Origin: Paragyromitra xinjiangensis
Taxonomy: Eukaryota > Ascomycota > Pezizomycetes > Pezizales > Discinaceae
DNA: 64,000 nt
NCBI GenBank assembly: GCA_038503065.1
Contig: JBCAMK010000006.1
Location: 496,001-560,000 of the forward strand
Direction of reading: 5' to 3'
Part shown: piece after piece, positions 46,441 to 58,030 of the stretch
How positions within the stretch are numbered: position 1 is the first letter of the stretch
Layout of the letters: each line of letters begins with the position of its first letter
Made by a program: the position numbers and the translations under genes
Notes under the pieces: generated by a model
Databases searched by the model: none
Told to the model about the DNA's origin: nothing
Seen by the model: only the letters and a program-made list of their open reading frames with translations

Positions 46441-47681
46441 GATGCGATAGCTAGGACAGCCATCTACTAGCTGACATACCTAGGCTTTCGCCTCTTTGAA
46501 AGAAACTAAGCGATCTCTCCTATTCACAGAAGATTCTCCCTTCACGAAGTGGGGTCGTATTTCGTGAATCAAACACTCGTTAAAGGGGAGCATACCAGCT
46601 CAAAGTCAGAGCCCAGACACCACTAAATGTGACCTGTAGACCATTACATAACTTGGTTAAACAAGTTCTAGGGTTAAAGCGTCAAACGAGCCCTTACACC
46701 TCCACCACAGGCACGATAAGCGGCCGGGCATCTTCAACTAAATATAAATATGTAAATACAGACAAAAGAAAGTTAAAATGGTGACGATAACTGTCCAGCC
46801 ATAGTCAAATCTCCAGCTATAGTCCCCACCTTAACGATAGTTTGCCCCGGGTACATATTTCTACCTGGTCGTGGTGTGTGGTCGAGGTGTCCAGAACGTA
46901 TCAGAAACCCTAACCCACTAGAGATACAACCAACGCCCGTCCGTAGTATGAGATACATCCCAATCTAGTGCTTCGATGCTCTCAAAATCCATCCTCCTCC
47001 CCCAATCATCCTCACGATCCAACTAGTTTAACTAGTGGGTGTCGAACTCCGTAATATACCCCTAACCCTACCAATTCCCCAAAACTGGTAGTCTTGTTAT
47101 TACTAGAAATGGTCGGCTACTCGTAAGATATTTCATTCGTTTAAGCAAGCTAACTAAATTTAACGTTCACGCTGAGCATCACTGCGGTGGGGCTGTGTCA
47201 CACCAAAACTTGTAGGGATTATCATCTACCTCCAGCCATGCGAGTAGGAAGTATTATTATTGGCCACCCTTCAGTGCTAGAGATGTATAATCGGTTTATT
47301 CACCCCCGATATAGGTGGATTTGTTAATAGAGTGCAGGGCAGGATGCTACTACATCATCGAGGTCACATTGAGGAGCGGCGAGAATCTTGGGCAACTACC
47401 TAGTAGAAACGCTTGCCGCTCAGCTGAACCCTTTGTAGAGGTAGCGGCAAGAGTAAGGGTTGTTGAATTTCTCATAAGCGGAACTTATGGTAAGAATTAG
47501 GGACGGTAACGTCCTTGATTAATGGGCTTACAGGCCATAGGATAGCTCGTTTATGTCACGGCCTCACTAGACATAGCTTTTCGACAATATGACTGAGTGA
47601 TGTTTCATGAAGCGTAACACGATCAGGTTGCACAGCAACAATCGGTTTGGGTAGGCGCACCCGGGGCCCACAAAGGGTATG
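46441..47681. other. intergenic, nothing recognised
   Basis: Only telomere-like motifs at 46908-46916 and 47060-47068 stand out. Confidence 0.5.
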
Positions 47682-47683
47682 TA

Positions 47684-47962
47684 CAGTTGCGTCCAACAAG
47701 TTCTTGCGGTTTTTGAAGTACCACGATGCAACAAGATGCCATGAACCACTCGATGAAAGTATTTACTATTCAACAAAAAAGAAAGAATCATGTTTCGCCA
47801 TTATTACTTAAAGCATTTACAGTATGTCCTTTATTGTACTGGCATGATTAAGATTCAGTTGTGGGAGGCATGGTGGATTTGGGGGTGTTGCGCTATGGGG
47901 CTTGCAGTGCCTTGTTGTGTCACGATACCTCAAAAACTGCTAGAACTTGTTGGACGCAACTG
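47684..47962. mobile_element. Tc1/mariner-type MITE, 279 bp
   Basis: Inverted ends CAGTTGCGTCCAACAAGTTCT are identical over 21 bp and similar for about 50 bp (TTTTTGA.GTA.., CACAACAAG); they lie at 47684-47735 and 47911-47962. They are flanked by TA (47682-47683, 47963-47964). Non-coding. The ends do not match those of the Tc1-like element at 48544-50217, so another transposase would be needed to move it. Confidence 0.8.
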
Positions 47963-47964
47963 TA

Positions 47965-48543
47965 GTTAAGTTCGCTAATTCCTTAGCCGATTGTATAAGT
48001 AGTACCAAGTAAATTGCTACGTCATAACGAATGAAACGAAGCTTCCCCCGGAGAAGGGCTATTATGATCTTCGATATATCCTCCCACAGATTCCATTAAC
48101 CTCAGAAAGAGAACTTTTTTTTACAGATTTAATCGTATAACCCAAATATGGGTGACCTCATGAAGCAGTGTTGAAAGTATTTCAACGAGCCAGCTCTCGT
48201 GTTGATGGATCTGAGAGTATTTTGCTCTCACAATCCGGAAAAGCGGAGATCGGAGCGACGCAACGTCACTTCCGTAGAGCATATTCTGCAATAGATAGAT
48301 GAATGGGTTTGAGTACGTGCTTTCTTACACTTAATTTGGTGTACCTAGCCGATACGCCTCGCTTCTCCTGTGGCGCTCGAGTCATTGAGGATAAGGGCTT
48401 TGCTGCGAAGGTATGTGTTGGTATGGAAAAAGTTTTTCGGTATCTATATCTAGTGTTCATCAACGATCCTTCCAACTAAGATATCCGGGGTGAAGTTTAC
48501 AAACTCCAGGAATGCAGGGGCTAAGCGACAACACATGGATCTA
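47965..48543. other. intergenic between MITE and Tc1-like element
   Basis: I see no gene. Small minus-strand frames (48266-48475, 48450-48659) partly overlap the Tc1 TIR and are not supported. Confidence 0.5.
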
Positions 48544-50217
48544 CTCGTGCCGCCGAAAAGTCTTCGGGTCACGTGCGCGCTTAGTAAGCAGGTCGGGAGG
48601 GAGCGAGGGATCGAGTATGAGAAAAATAAACTATCTGTTGAAGTTATTTCTACCACCATTGCGAATTACAAGTTCTAGTGTAGGGTGAAAGTCCAAACAG
48701 TGTCGGTCAACCAATTCTTGAGGTATTTCCTCCCATTTTGCCTTTAGCGTTTCTTTTATAATCTCTATTGTCTCCCGGCTTGCTCCATGAAATGTATATT
48801 CAGCCATGGAATCTTTTAAATAATTCCAAAGTGGCTCAATTTTGTTGATATCAGGGGAGTTTGCAGGCCATTTAACGGTATGGATACCTCTTCTTTCTCT
48901 TTCTTCTTTCCCTTCTCTTTGTGCTTTGTGATGACCACCTGCATTATCTTCAATCAACCAATATATTTCACCCGTTTCCTGCTGAAGTTTTTCAATCCAT
49001 GGGTATAAAATAGGGCGAAGAATCCTTTCTCGATATAACAACCAATCAATTCCACCATTACTTTGACGGTCAAATATTTCCTCCTTAAATTCCCATTCTG
49101 GACGTCGTGGCATTCTTCGCTGTCCAGTTATGGCAACTTCTTGTCGAATTCGAGCATTCATTTGCTGTAAAATCTGGTATTCTTCTGTGCCAGGGATTCT
49201 TGCTCTTGCTTGTCGTTCTCGTTGTCGTGCTAATTTAATAGCATTCTCAGTTGCTAGTAGCTGATCAAGCTGTCGTTTCTCTTCTGGTGTTTCCTTTTCC
49301 CAAATATACAACGGCCCTTTATAGCCATATGCTATACATGACCATAGCATAAATGTGACAGCTACTTTTTCTGTTTGCGGAACAACATAATCATAAGGGT
49401 TTGAACCATGAGGTCGTGTGATGTTGAGCAACCGTCGTGGTGCATTGATTTCAATATATGTCTCATCGGTAAAAACAAATAAACTTTTATTTATGTGTTA
49501 GTTACCGTAGTCTGTAGAACACAATGTAAATAAGTAAGATGTAGTTACCGTGCAGGAATCTGAAGTGCCCAATGAGCTAGTTCTACTCGATCTTTTCTAT
49601 CACCATCTGACAGCGAAGGTTTTTGTCGACGTCGATAGCGACCGAGATCATGATGCTCATGCATTACTTTTTCAATAGTTGAACGTGCTGCTGTGACACC
49701 TGCCTCCTTTGCAATTTCTGGCCACGGCTTTAGCCAATGTTCCGGATCTTTTAATGCAAGATCTCGTAGACGCTGTGATTCTTCCGACCCAGGTGGTATT
49801 TTGACAGGTCGGCCTGATTTTGGGTGATCATTTAACACTTTAAACAGGTCTTGAAGTGACTCGGGATTTAAACCCTCCTCTTTTGCGCGCTCCTGTACTT
49901 TCATTAGCACATTGCAATTCAAAACCTACGGCCTAAATTATCTCTTACCTTGGCTCGCTTGTAAATTGATTGTGCAGTATTGGGATGTACCCCCAACTCT
50001 CGTGAGATGTCATTCCATCCCATATTCATAGAATGATGAAGGGTAATGATGCCAGCCCTTTTGGCTATGGAGATAGGATTGCTTCCAGGCATTTCTTGCG
50101 CTCAACTTGGTGAAAATAGGTAGCTATCGATGAAGCTGGTGGCTAAGCGAGGCCTGAAGACTCGAGATCCTGCTTACTAAGCGCGCACGTGACCCGAAGA
50201 CTTTTCGGCGGCACGAG
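48544..50217 (-). mobile_element. complete Tc1/mariner-type transposon, 1674 bp
   Basis: TIRs of 49 bp at 48544-48592 and 50169-50217 are identical base for base; they start CTCGTGCCGCCGAAAAGTCT. TA flanks both ends (48542-48543, 50218-50219). A three-exon transposase gene on the minus strand is open throughout. Identical TIRs and an intact gene point to a very recent insertion and probable activity. Confidence 0.95.
48631..50092 (-). CDS. Tc1/mariner-type transposase (DDE_3), 446 aa, two introns
   Basis: Exons are 50092-49949, 49892-49549 and 49483-48631; introns are 49893-49948 (56 bp, GTAAGA..TACAG, with GCTAATG) and 49484-49548 (65 bp, GTAACT..AAAAG, with ACTAAC). The joined length is 1341 nt. 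Exon 1 encodes a homeodomain-like HTH (KRAGIITLHH, WNDISRELGVHPNTAQSIYK); exon 2 a second HTH (SGRPVKIP, WPEIAKEAGV) and a basic linker; exon 3 the catalytic domain with Asp169 (FTDETYIEI), Asp342 (LIEDNAGGHH) and Glu379 (NSPDINKIEPLW), spacing DD36E. A charged insertion of about 70 residues (215-290) sits between the first and second Asp. The start is the first ATG inside the TIR-bounded region, 77 bp from the right TIR. Confidence 0.92.
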
Positions 50218-50219
50218 TA

Positions 50220-52832
50220 GACTGAAACAAGACCGTGAGTTGTATGACGAAATCGAAACCTTGTAAGCATATCGCGAATTCAGTACCTATCAAAATTCAA
50301 GATCGACACAAGGTAAGCTTTAGTAGCCCAGATCGTCAGCCGCATACTGCAACTGTGAAGTGTCTCGATCATCGAAATACGAAAACGAAAAATAGGGTGG
50401 CGCTGAAATTCGTGTACTTGTAAATCACTGACGTTTGTGCACCGGGTTGCCTCTGCATCCCATACAGGACAGGTATATTCAGGATAGTTTGTATGGTATG
50501 CAGACCTGGCCCATTTTACAAACGTCATGGGGATACGAGTAGAGTATAACAATGTAAGACATCATACGTGGTAAGATCAACCGCTGACCCGAAGATCTCA
50601 GGTAGCGCGACACTTTACAAGGGTTATATGGTCCTTCCAATATGCATCTACGGCTCGTCAAAATGCTCGATATCGAACCCTAAAAGCTTGGTATGACATG
50701 CCGACACACGAGCATAAATATTGCCAATAGAGAGAGAGAGGGCTTACTACAGGTTTTTAGAAATACATGTTTTCTACCGGGAAACCGGTTCAGCCTAGTA
50801 TGTGTTGGATCGCTAACCGAAGGGAATTCGATTGCATGAGAAATATCTACCGAGAGCGCTTAATGTCTACGAGATTTGGCATTAAGTGCTAATACTAATT
50901 GCAGGAGCTATCCCTGGCTAGGTGATTCCTTGAGACGCCTATGGACAGCCGGATATTCTTAGTTGCTCGCTTCCCGAGTTTTATAGGGAAAAATCGCACG
51001 CCTTCAAGCGATGTAGTTTACTTTCAACTCCACCAAAGGCTAGGGAAAGGGCTCGAACTATACTCAGAATGGAGATAAGGAAAAGCACAACCCTATCTGC
51101 TAGGCTGCCGGGGCTGCCGGCTTTTGATGTTAGAAGATGATTCGGGCGCCAAGGCTATATAGTAATCAAGCCATGAGCTAATGATTGTGGTCATTGGTCC
51201 TCTACATTTTGCTCGAGATCCCCGGGGAATAGTCAGGTAACCCAAGGTGGCCCGGACAACCGGCCAATAGAATTCCGGTGTGGCGTAAACCATTCTTTTC
51301 AAAAGTCTCGCATAAAAACTAAAGCAACTGTGTAAGTGATAGAGATACGACATAAATAACTTTCGAGCTATGTACAGGTTTCAGATTCTCAGTTTTTACG
51401 CTCATAGCCTGTGTATTACTTTGGTACCTTTGCCGGAAATCTGAGTAGTCGCGATACGTAACCTCCTGCTCTGCTTGTGCTATCGGAGAAAGGCCCTTGC
51501 TACTAAAGGCTTTGCTATTCGTTCTTTGGATATGCCGGGGGTGTCTAAGGCGAGCGTATGCAAACTTCCCATACCGCCACGACTAATAAGTAAGACATAG
51601 GTACATCCTCAGTTGCAAGGATGGATGTTTCGGCCGCACACCAACTTCGCAATTTTGCGAATAGCCTTGGTATCATATGCGCATTACTCCGATTTACCGC
51701 TAACCCTTTAACGAACGAGGCGATTGGCAAATTCCTAAATGGATCGATTGAGCTTTCCTGTACGGTAAGCCACCTAGGCCATGGCGCTATTTCCTCTGGC
51801 TATCCCGGTATGCTCTACTTCGATCTTTAGCTTGAAGGTTCTTATCTCACACGGATTCGACAAACATTTATGTTCGGTTATTTTTTTGAGGGGGAATGGA
51901 AAGAGGCTGAGACGGACTTGAGCGTAGGTTGGTTAGAACAACAACCCTGATAGCACCAAAGTACAATTTGCCGAATCTATTCCTATCATGAATTGGCTAC
52001 TTTACGATAGAAAAAACTTTCCAATTCGTGAATTTTTGAGACAGGCAGTTGGTGAATGGAATTCGGGCTTCATATTATTGTCTTCCTATTAGCATAACAG
52101 TTTCATGAATGGCTCGAGCGATATATAGATGAAGACTAGCTCCAACGAGAAAAATATTTTTCGCTACAATTAGAGCGTCGGTATTTCGCTGAAGGGAATG
52201 CTGGAAAACTGGATAAGCCTCTCTCCCCAATCAGCGCTGTACCCAAGAAGGTAGTGAGACAACCTTTCATAGGTGATACTCTGTCTCTAGCATTTGGGGC
52301 CCACCCCCAGAAACCGTCGCCACGTAGGGAGTGGCCTTTGATGTTTATAGGCTGCGTTTACTACCCTAGTCGCTGGTGCACAACGATGATTTTTTGTGAG
52401 ACACCTTCACCCCTTACCCCTCCTTAGAGTTGATCAAGACACGGCTGCTCGGGTGAAATGACGCGCAGCTCGCAATATTCTACACTCTTCGTAGCATTAC
52501 ATCTGCCCATAGTGGTTTTCTCACCAATGAAAGCTCAATACCAAACACGATGTCCCCTATCCTAGTTTTTCTGAACACGTGGACATTTGCTTTAACCATG
52601 CGACGTGAACATTGCTTAGCAGAACGTAAGAGATGAAGTACTCTACGCTTCGATGTCGTGCTGTTCGACCCATTACACCAGATATTTCCATAGAAGATAT
52701 TGTTTTATTATTGATTATTTTCGCAAATTCACAGCTCCTTCCACTCTCTCTGAGCTGGTCTCTCTTTTCGTCGAGCTAGGAGACGCAACTTTTGAACATT
52801 TATAGCTTTACCCGTTGTACTCTCCCGGTACA
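50220..52832. other. intergenic, nothing recognised
   Basis: About 2.6 kb without coding signal. The last 100 bp before 52833 are pyrimidine-rich (CTCCTTCCACTCTCTCTGAG), as is usual in fungal promoters, and form the likely 5' region of the membrane protein gene. Confidence 0.5.
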
Positions 52833-55199
52833 ATGAGCAATTTATCTAGCCCCAAGCTTAACCCTGTTCAAAGCCTGAATACTCAACACGATAGTAGCGC
52901 TCGCTACTGGCCATGGGGCCGCAAAAGTAAGCCAAATTTGACGTTTTATTCTCCAAGCAGATCAAGACTAATGTTAAAGAGCATTCTTGACTTTTCAGAA
53001 CCCGAAATTACCACTGATGCCTCTATGCCCGACGCAGTGGAAGCGAAGAAGACTGTGATTTTGAAAGATTTCCGCTCTCTCCTCGCGTGGCACTTCTGGG
53101 TCACTCTTCCCTGCCTTGCCACAGTGGTCTTGCTGTACCTGAACATCTCCGAGCATGTTGTGGGCACCGAGGTTGGCAAAACACAGAAAGGAACACAAAA
53201 CATAATCGACGCACTCCAGGTGGCTGCTAAGGCTTACGAGGTAATATGCATAATATGCCTCGTAAACATTGTGCAGCAATGGATCCAACGGTCCTTGATC
53301 GGTGAGGGAACTCTCCTCGGGCTCTTGTGTGTTGAGCAATCTTTCAGCAATATCCTCTTTTTGAACTCGAAAGAGTTTCTATCAGCGATCGGCTATGGTA
53401 TCCGCCGTAACTCCTACCGGGGTAACGAGACCCCGGAACAGCATCGGCAGCGAAAAAGAGTGCTCTTCTTCGCTGCATTCCTGGCATTTGTATGTCTCTT
53501 ATCCGCAGTAATAGGACCGGCGAGCGCGGTCCTGATGATACCACAAATGGGTTTGTTCTTCGAGAGCAATGAAGATTGGATACCACCTGCCGAACAAGAC
53601 CTACGATCTCAACACCAGTGTCATTCATACATCATGATGGACACGCGGTTAGGCACTGGTGTATTCACACTTCGCCGTCTCGATGACGTACCTATACCTG
53701 ACTACTGGCGGTACGCATGGTTTTTGAAAGACCCTCGTAACTCAAAGTTGCTGCAGGAGTTCTACACCCACCAACAGCACATATTTACCAATATTGGTCT
53801 CCCGACGGTAGTTAACTATACTGCCACATGGGGCCGCCCCCTCATCCTCGATGCAAACTGGAGTGGTAGTTCGGAGTTTACAACCGCGGTTCGTCCGGAT
53901 GTTAGAGCCATGTGTGATGCATTGATTGACTATAAGCCCATCCCGAAGAATAGGGGTTCAAAAGGTCAGTATGTCGTCAATATGAGTGGGATAGAGGCAC
54001 ATACTGTGTGCAGGAGGCGGCGCAAGGTGCCCTGCAAGAGCGCTAATGACTCGGAATGGTGCTTTATGCATGTCACCATCGATGGTGACCAGGGGGAGCT
54101 ACTAAGTAGCCGGGATTTGTTGCTCATGATCGACTATTCCTGGGGTGGGGAGAATGTAGCGATGATGCTTCCGAGGGTCTGGATGACAGAAGGTCCAAGG
54201 TCGAAGAATCGGAGGTTTACGGACTCCATTGTCTTCGTTATTGAAGACTTTATTCAGCCGCCTACTCCAGAGCCATTGCTCACAGTTTGCTCAGTAACTT
54301 CCACTTTGCGATCAGTAACTGCTATATCTCCGGATAGGCTATATTCACCCCAGCAACTCCAGTTCTTTGACTATCTGAATTACTTTGAGTCCACCCCTGG
54401 TACGCCTGGCCCACCACGTACTTTTCTTTATCACGAGAACTGGCTCGACTGGATTCACGAAGTAGTCGTCTTCCCAAATGGCACCATAACACCTGTCATG
54501 CTTTACGGAAATCACACCTATCAGCCACGCGCTGAACTGAAACCAACCGAAAATAACTTTTTAAAGCCTTGGGTAGTCGGCATTCAAAGTGCGACCTCAT
54601 ATACGGGGGACCCTCTCTGGTGGCCTAGCGGTGATACCACTTATGTCGAGGCGACAGAGATTGAGATGATTGTGGGTGGCGCTTTCATATCTTTGCTTTC
54701 GAGAAAAACGAGGGTGTCAAACTCGCAATACCCGATGTCATATGTCAAGAGCGATATCGAGAGGATAAGCATGACTCAAACCTATTCAGAGGAATTAATG
54801 CCCGAGCCATCGATACTCTGCCAATCCAAATATACACCTATAGCGGTCTACCGCGAGGTATATGGTTTCCAGTCAAGGTCCAGTGTCGGAATTCTAAGCA
54901 TGGTCGTACTCGTCGTGTTTATGCTCGTCGCACTACTTGGCTCAGTATGGCAGTATCGAAAGCGTGACATCATCGACGCGTGGTACTCATTCCCAGCATA
55001 TGCTGCTCTCTGTCTTGGGACCAGCACTGAACTGGGTACGATAACGAACACGTCTGCGGGAATTAGTTTGAAAGAAACTATGAATACATTGGTGAAGGTC
55101 AGAGCGACAGTTGACACACCGCATCATTTAGAGTTGATCACGTCGCCATCCGCGCCTCAGGAAAACCTTATTGAGATTAATTCCGATGGGAAATATTAA
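52833..55199 (+). CDS. fungal membrane protein of unknown function, 788 aa
   Basis: A single open frame from ATG 52833 to TAA. Hydrophobic segments lie at about 84-104, 133-150, 210-236 and 686-706; the N-terminus (basic, no signal peptide) and the last 80 residues are probably cytosolic. The roughly 450 residues between the third and fourth segments look extracytosolic: they have N-glycosylation sequons (NYT, NWS, NMS, NGT, NHT) and paired Cys. The tail after the last segment is RKRDIIDAWYSFPAYAALCL and ends acidic. I do not recognise a named family; large 'few-TM plus ectodomain' proteins of this type are common and uncharacterised in Pezizomycotina. Codon use and length are normal and I see no frame defect, so the gene is likely functional. 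Confidence 0.85.
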   Translation: MSNLSSPKLNPVQSLNTQHDSSARYWPWGRKSKPNLTFYSPSRSRLMLKSILDFSEPEITTDASMPDAVEAKKTVILKDFRSLLAWHFWVTLPCLATVVLLYLNISEHVVGTEVGKTQKGTQNIIDALQVAAKAYEVICIICLVNIVQQWIQRSLIGEGTLLGLLCVEQSFSNILFLNSKEFLSAIGYGIRRNSYRGNETPEQHRQRKRVLFFAAFLAFVCLLSAVIGPASAVLMIPQMGLFFESNEDWIPPAEQDLRSQHQCHSYIMMDTRLGTGVFTLRRLDDVPIPDYWRYAWFLKDPRNSKLLQEFYTHQQHIFTNIGLPTVVNYTATWGRPLILDANWSGSSEFTTAVRPDVRAMCDALIDYKPIPKNRGSKGQYVVNMSGIEAHTVCRRRRKVPCKSANDSEWCFMHVTIDGDQGELLSSRDLLLMIDYSWGGENVAMMLPRVWMTEGPRSKNRRFTDSIVFVIEDFIQPPTPEPLLTVCSVTSTLRSVTAISPDRLYSPQQLQFFDYLNYFESTPGTPGPPRTFLYHENWLDWIHEVVVFPNGTITPVMLYGNHTYQPRAELKPTENNFLKPWVVGIQSATSYTGDPLWWPSGDTTYVEATEIEMIVGGAFISLLSRKTRVSNSQYPMSYVKSDIERISMTQTYSEELMPEPSILCQSKYTPIAVYREVYGFQSRSSVGILSMVVLVVFMLVALLGSVWQYRKRDIIDAWYSFPAYAALCLGTSTELGTITNTSAGISLKETMNTLVKVRATVDTPHHLELITSPSAPQENLIEINSDGKY

Positions 55200-56570
55200 T
55201 ACGTGGGAGATATCAGAAGGAGGGAGAAATTGAATGTGGGAGTGTATTTTTTTTCCCATAATGATTGCTACTGTTGCATATTATCCCCCATCCTTTATGA
55301 ATCCTGAATTCACGTTTCTTTCCGCCTTCTTAGCGTTTTCTTTCCGCCTCCCTTCAAAAATGCATTTTTATTGAGATTAAAGGCTTGTGGTTCAGTTATA
55401 TCGCAATTTTAGCGTTATCTGTGTCATGGAATTAAAAAAATATTTTCTGCGAAAGAGTGGATATTTCTCGCATGCCGGAGTCCCATCTACTAGTTCATCT
55501 CAGATCGCCCTTTCAGGCTTCAGGCTAGCCTAGTAATCTCGCTGTAGATTCTAAGCATCTTACCTAGCAGCTCATTGGTCTACGTACCCTGCTCATTCGG
55601 AGCCTGCTTCGGGTTAAAGGCGCTGGCCGGCGAACACCACATCACGGAAGACACCTAAGTTGGTTGAACAGCTATATATTTACCGAGACGTTTCGCCCCT
55701 GCTCCGTTCTTTCTTCATCAGATATATCAACCCTTCGGTCATATAAGCGAATATCACCTCCTCTTACTTTACGGAATTGTAAAGCAGTCGCTTATTACCC
55801 CTAACCCATGCCTACCCAAGGTTTCTCCCTCAAAACTACCCAAACCCCCAAACCACACTAAACATACAGCTCTGGAATCTAATACTCTAATATAAACAAG
55901 TGACTGGGCGTCGATTTGACGGAAAGTCTGGCGCCTGAAACGCTTCACAAACTTGCTTTGTATTATCGACCGTTATCCTTGATTTGATACCTTTCTATCG
56001 TAGATTCATCAATGACGGGCACATGTAACACCGAACAACTTAAAGTCACGTCTTAGTTGACAGAGTCTCATGCATAATCTCCTGTCACAAGAACAGTTGT
56101 CTATTATCTTTTAGTGAATCCCCTGTTCCCGAATTATCACTAGCTATCCGCTGTGCATATCGAGTTCTTGCAAAGGAAAATGGGCTGTAGAATTGCTACC
56201 AATACCTCCTCCGTGGTGAGGTATCTAAAGTAACTTACTAGATTAAGCAACTAATCCATATTCATCACGCAATTTTACTTAGTAATGCAAATAAATTTGA
56301 ACACCTCAACTAAAGACCTTCAAAAAACTCGTGTCTACTTCCTTAATTGTCGGGGCACTATAACGCTTCTAACTTGGTGTAATGCGTCTCAAGGAGCAAC
56401 AGATCGCCACATAGAATAATTTCATTCATCGAAAATCGTCCGAAAGAGAAATAAAATCCTAAAAACAACAGCGTGAACAGTTCTTTGATATTCAAATAAG
56501 AAACATAGCCATCCATCCAACCTTCATTGAAACCACCAGAAAACCGAATAGAGAAATAGTCCCGGTAAGG
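55200..56570. other. 3' flank of the membrane protein gene and intergenic
   Basis: Nothing recognised. One telomere-like motif lies at 55799-55807. Confidence 0.5.
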
Positions 56571-56835
56571 CTACAAGTCATCGCTAACTTCGACATCATA
56601 AGGACACCCAGTTGTGATTTCATAGATTGGCGTAAGGGTACTGTATTGTGGGAGCTCGCTTTCGTCATCGGGCACACCCACAATAGCACTCAGGCAAAGC
56701 ACACCCTCTCTTGGCACCTCCGAGCCATCGGGTAAATGAACTCTCCAACAAAGATCCCTCCTTAAGAAAGGCGTGACCACTTCCGAAAGCTGACCTCTGC
56801 TGCGATCGTCGGGAGTCTTTGGGATTGTAGCTAAT
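56571..56835 (-). CDS. possible last exon of a small unknown gene
   Basis: An 87-codon frame reads TIPKTPDDRSRGQLSEVVTP, then RRDLCWRVHLPDGSEVPREG and an acidic end YDVEVSDDL. It has no ATG. Directly upstream is a good intron end (CTAAC..CACCATTAG at 56836), so it may be the 3' exon of a gene whose earlier exons I cannot place. The family is not recognised. Confidence 0.3.
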
Positions 56836-57897
56836 GGTGGGCGAAGTTAGTTTCACGCTCCTTTGTGACCAACGAAGCGTCCTATAATACTGGACGTGCA
56901 AGGTGGTTCGTTTGTGCGATGTTGATACTGCAACGAGTTTGGATCAAGAATGTCTAGAAACAATCGTGGACAGCGGTTGGAATGTGCTGCTTGTGAGGAG
57001 TTGAATGGCCGGGCAATTAGTATCTAGTCAGTCAGCGGGAGTATAACCAGTGACGGGATGGCGAGCAGAGCATCGGTTCGTTTGTTCGTGGACAGAATCT
57101 GACGTCCCTGTAGTTGGTTATATAGGCTAGATTCATCAAGCGGTGCTATTCAAACAAGAAGAAGCTTCTTAAGCTTCAGAAGGTTTGGGTATCTCTATTA
57201 GAGCATCCCATCGATACCGAGTAGGAAGCCGACCGTAGATATTAACGAGAACTGGAACGGTTCTGGAATATCTGAGCGGATTGTTGCGGAGACGTTAATA
57301 AAGATGGCTGGCGGTATAAGGTTTGCCTCTCGCTACGCTAATTGAGGAGTTTCTTTGTTTTTCGGGGGTAATGGGACCATTTTATGGTTAGTCACTACCG
57401 CTACCTGCTTTGTTTCATCCTTTTCGTGTCGCCCCAGTTGTCGTTAATTTCTGCGGTACTTCGAGCAGTCGTGGTCTATTGATCGGGCTGTTGCGGTGTT
57501 CGGATGAGTGTTGATCGTGGAAAAGGCACGTGCAGATACCTCTGGTTTTATGAAGACAAAGGTTCCATTCTGTCGGAATTCTCGCTTATGCAGGTACCGT
57601 TATTACTTATCAGACCGTGAGCCAATACATACAGGGGTCTTTGCTTTGTCATGCAATCAGGTGAGATGAACGAAGCATAATTATAAGACAGCCACAAGAG
57701 ATATTTCATAGTAACCAATCAAGAAAGATACCAAAGTAAGTAGAGAGGAGCTCTCTGAGCCTAAACTGTTTGGGCAGCAATGGGGCTGTATGTTTTGTGG
57801 ATGCATGGAGTATCACTCATTGCATGACTAAGCACCTGCACCTGCGCCACCTGTCGAGTGACATCCTGTGTTTAGAAAGATACTATGTAAAAGAATC
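56836..57897. other. intergenic, nothing recognised
   Basis: Contains one TCGCTTATGCAGG copy (57582-57594). I see no gene. Confidence 0.4.
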
Positions 57898-58030
57898 AAA
57901 AAAGGAGGCAAACAGGCTCTCTTGCCAACCTTAACCCAGTGCGTGAAGATTTCTCTACCCTGGGAGGGAATCGAACCTGCGTTCCCCCGGCCCCTCTGGG
58001 CGACACAGTAGCCATTAGGCTACCATGGCT
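57898..58030 (-). ncRNA. tRNA-like sequence, candidate SINE head
   Basis: On the minus strand a pol III A box (TAGCCTAATGGC, 58011-58022) is followed 33 nt later by a perfect B box (GGTTCGATTCC, 57967-57977) and, 63 nt after that, by a T6 run (57898-57903) that could terminate pol III. The spacing is right for a tRNA, and the A-box region resembles tRNA-Arg-type D arms. The D and T stems do not close, however, and no clean anticodon arm or acceptor stem forms, so it is not a working tRNA. A tRNA-derived SINE or tRNA relic is the best reading. Confidence 0.4.
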
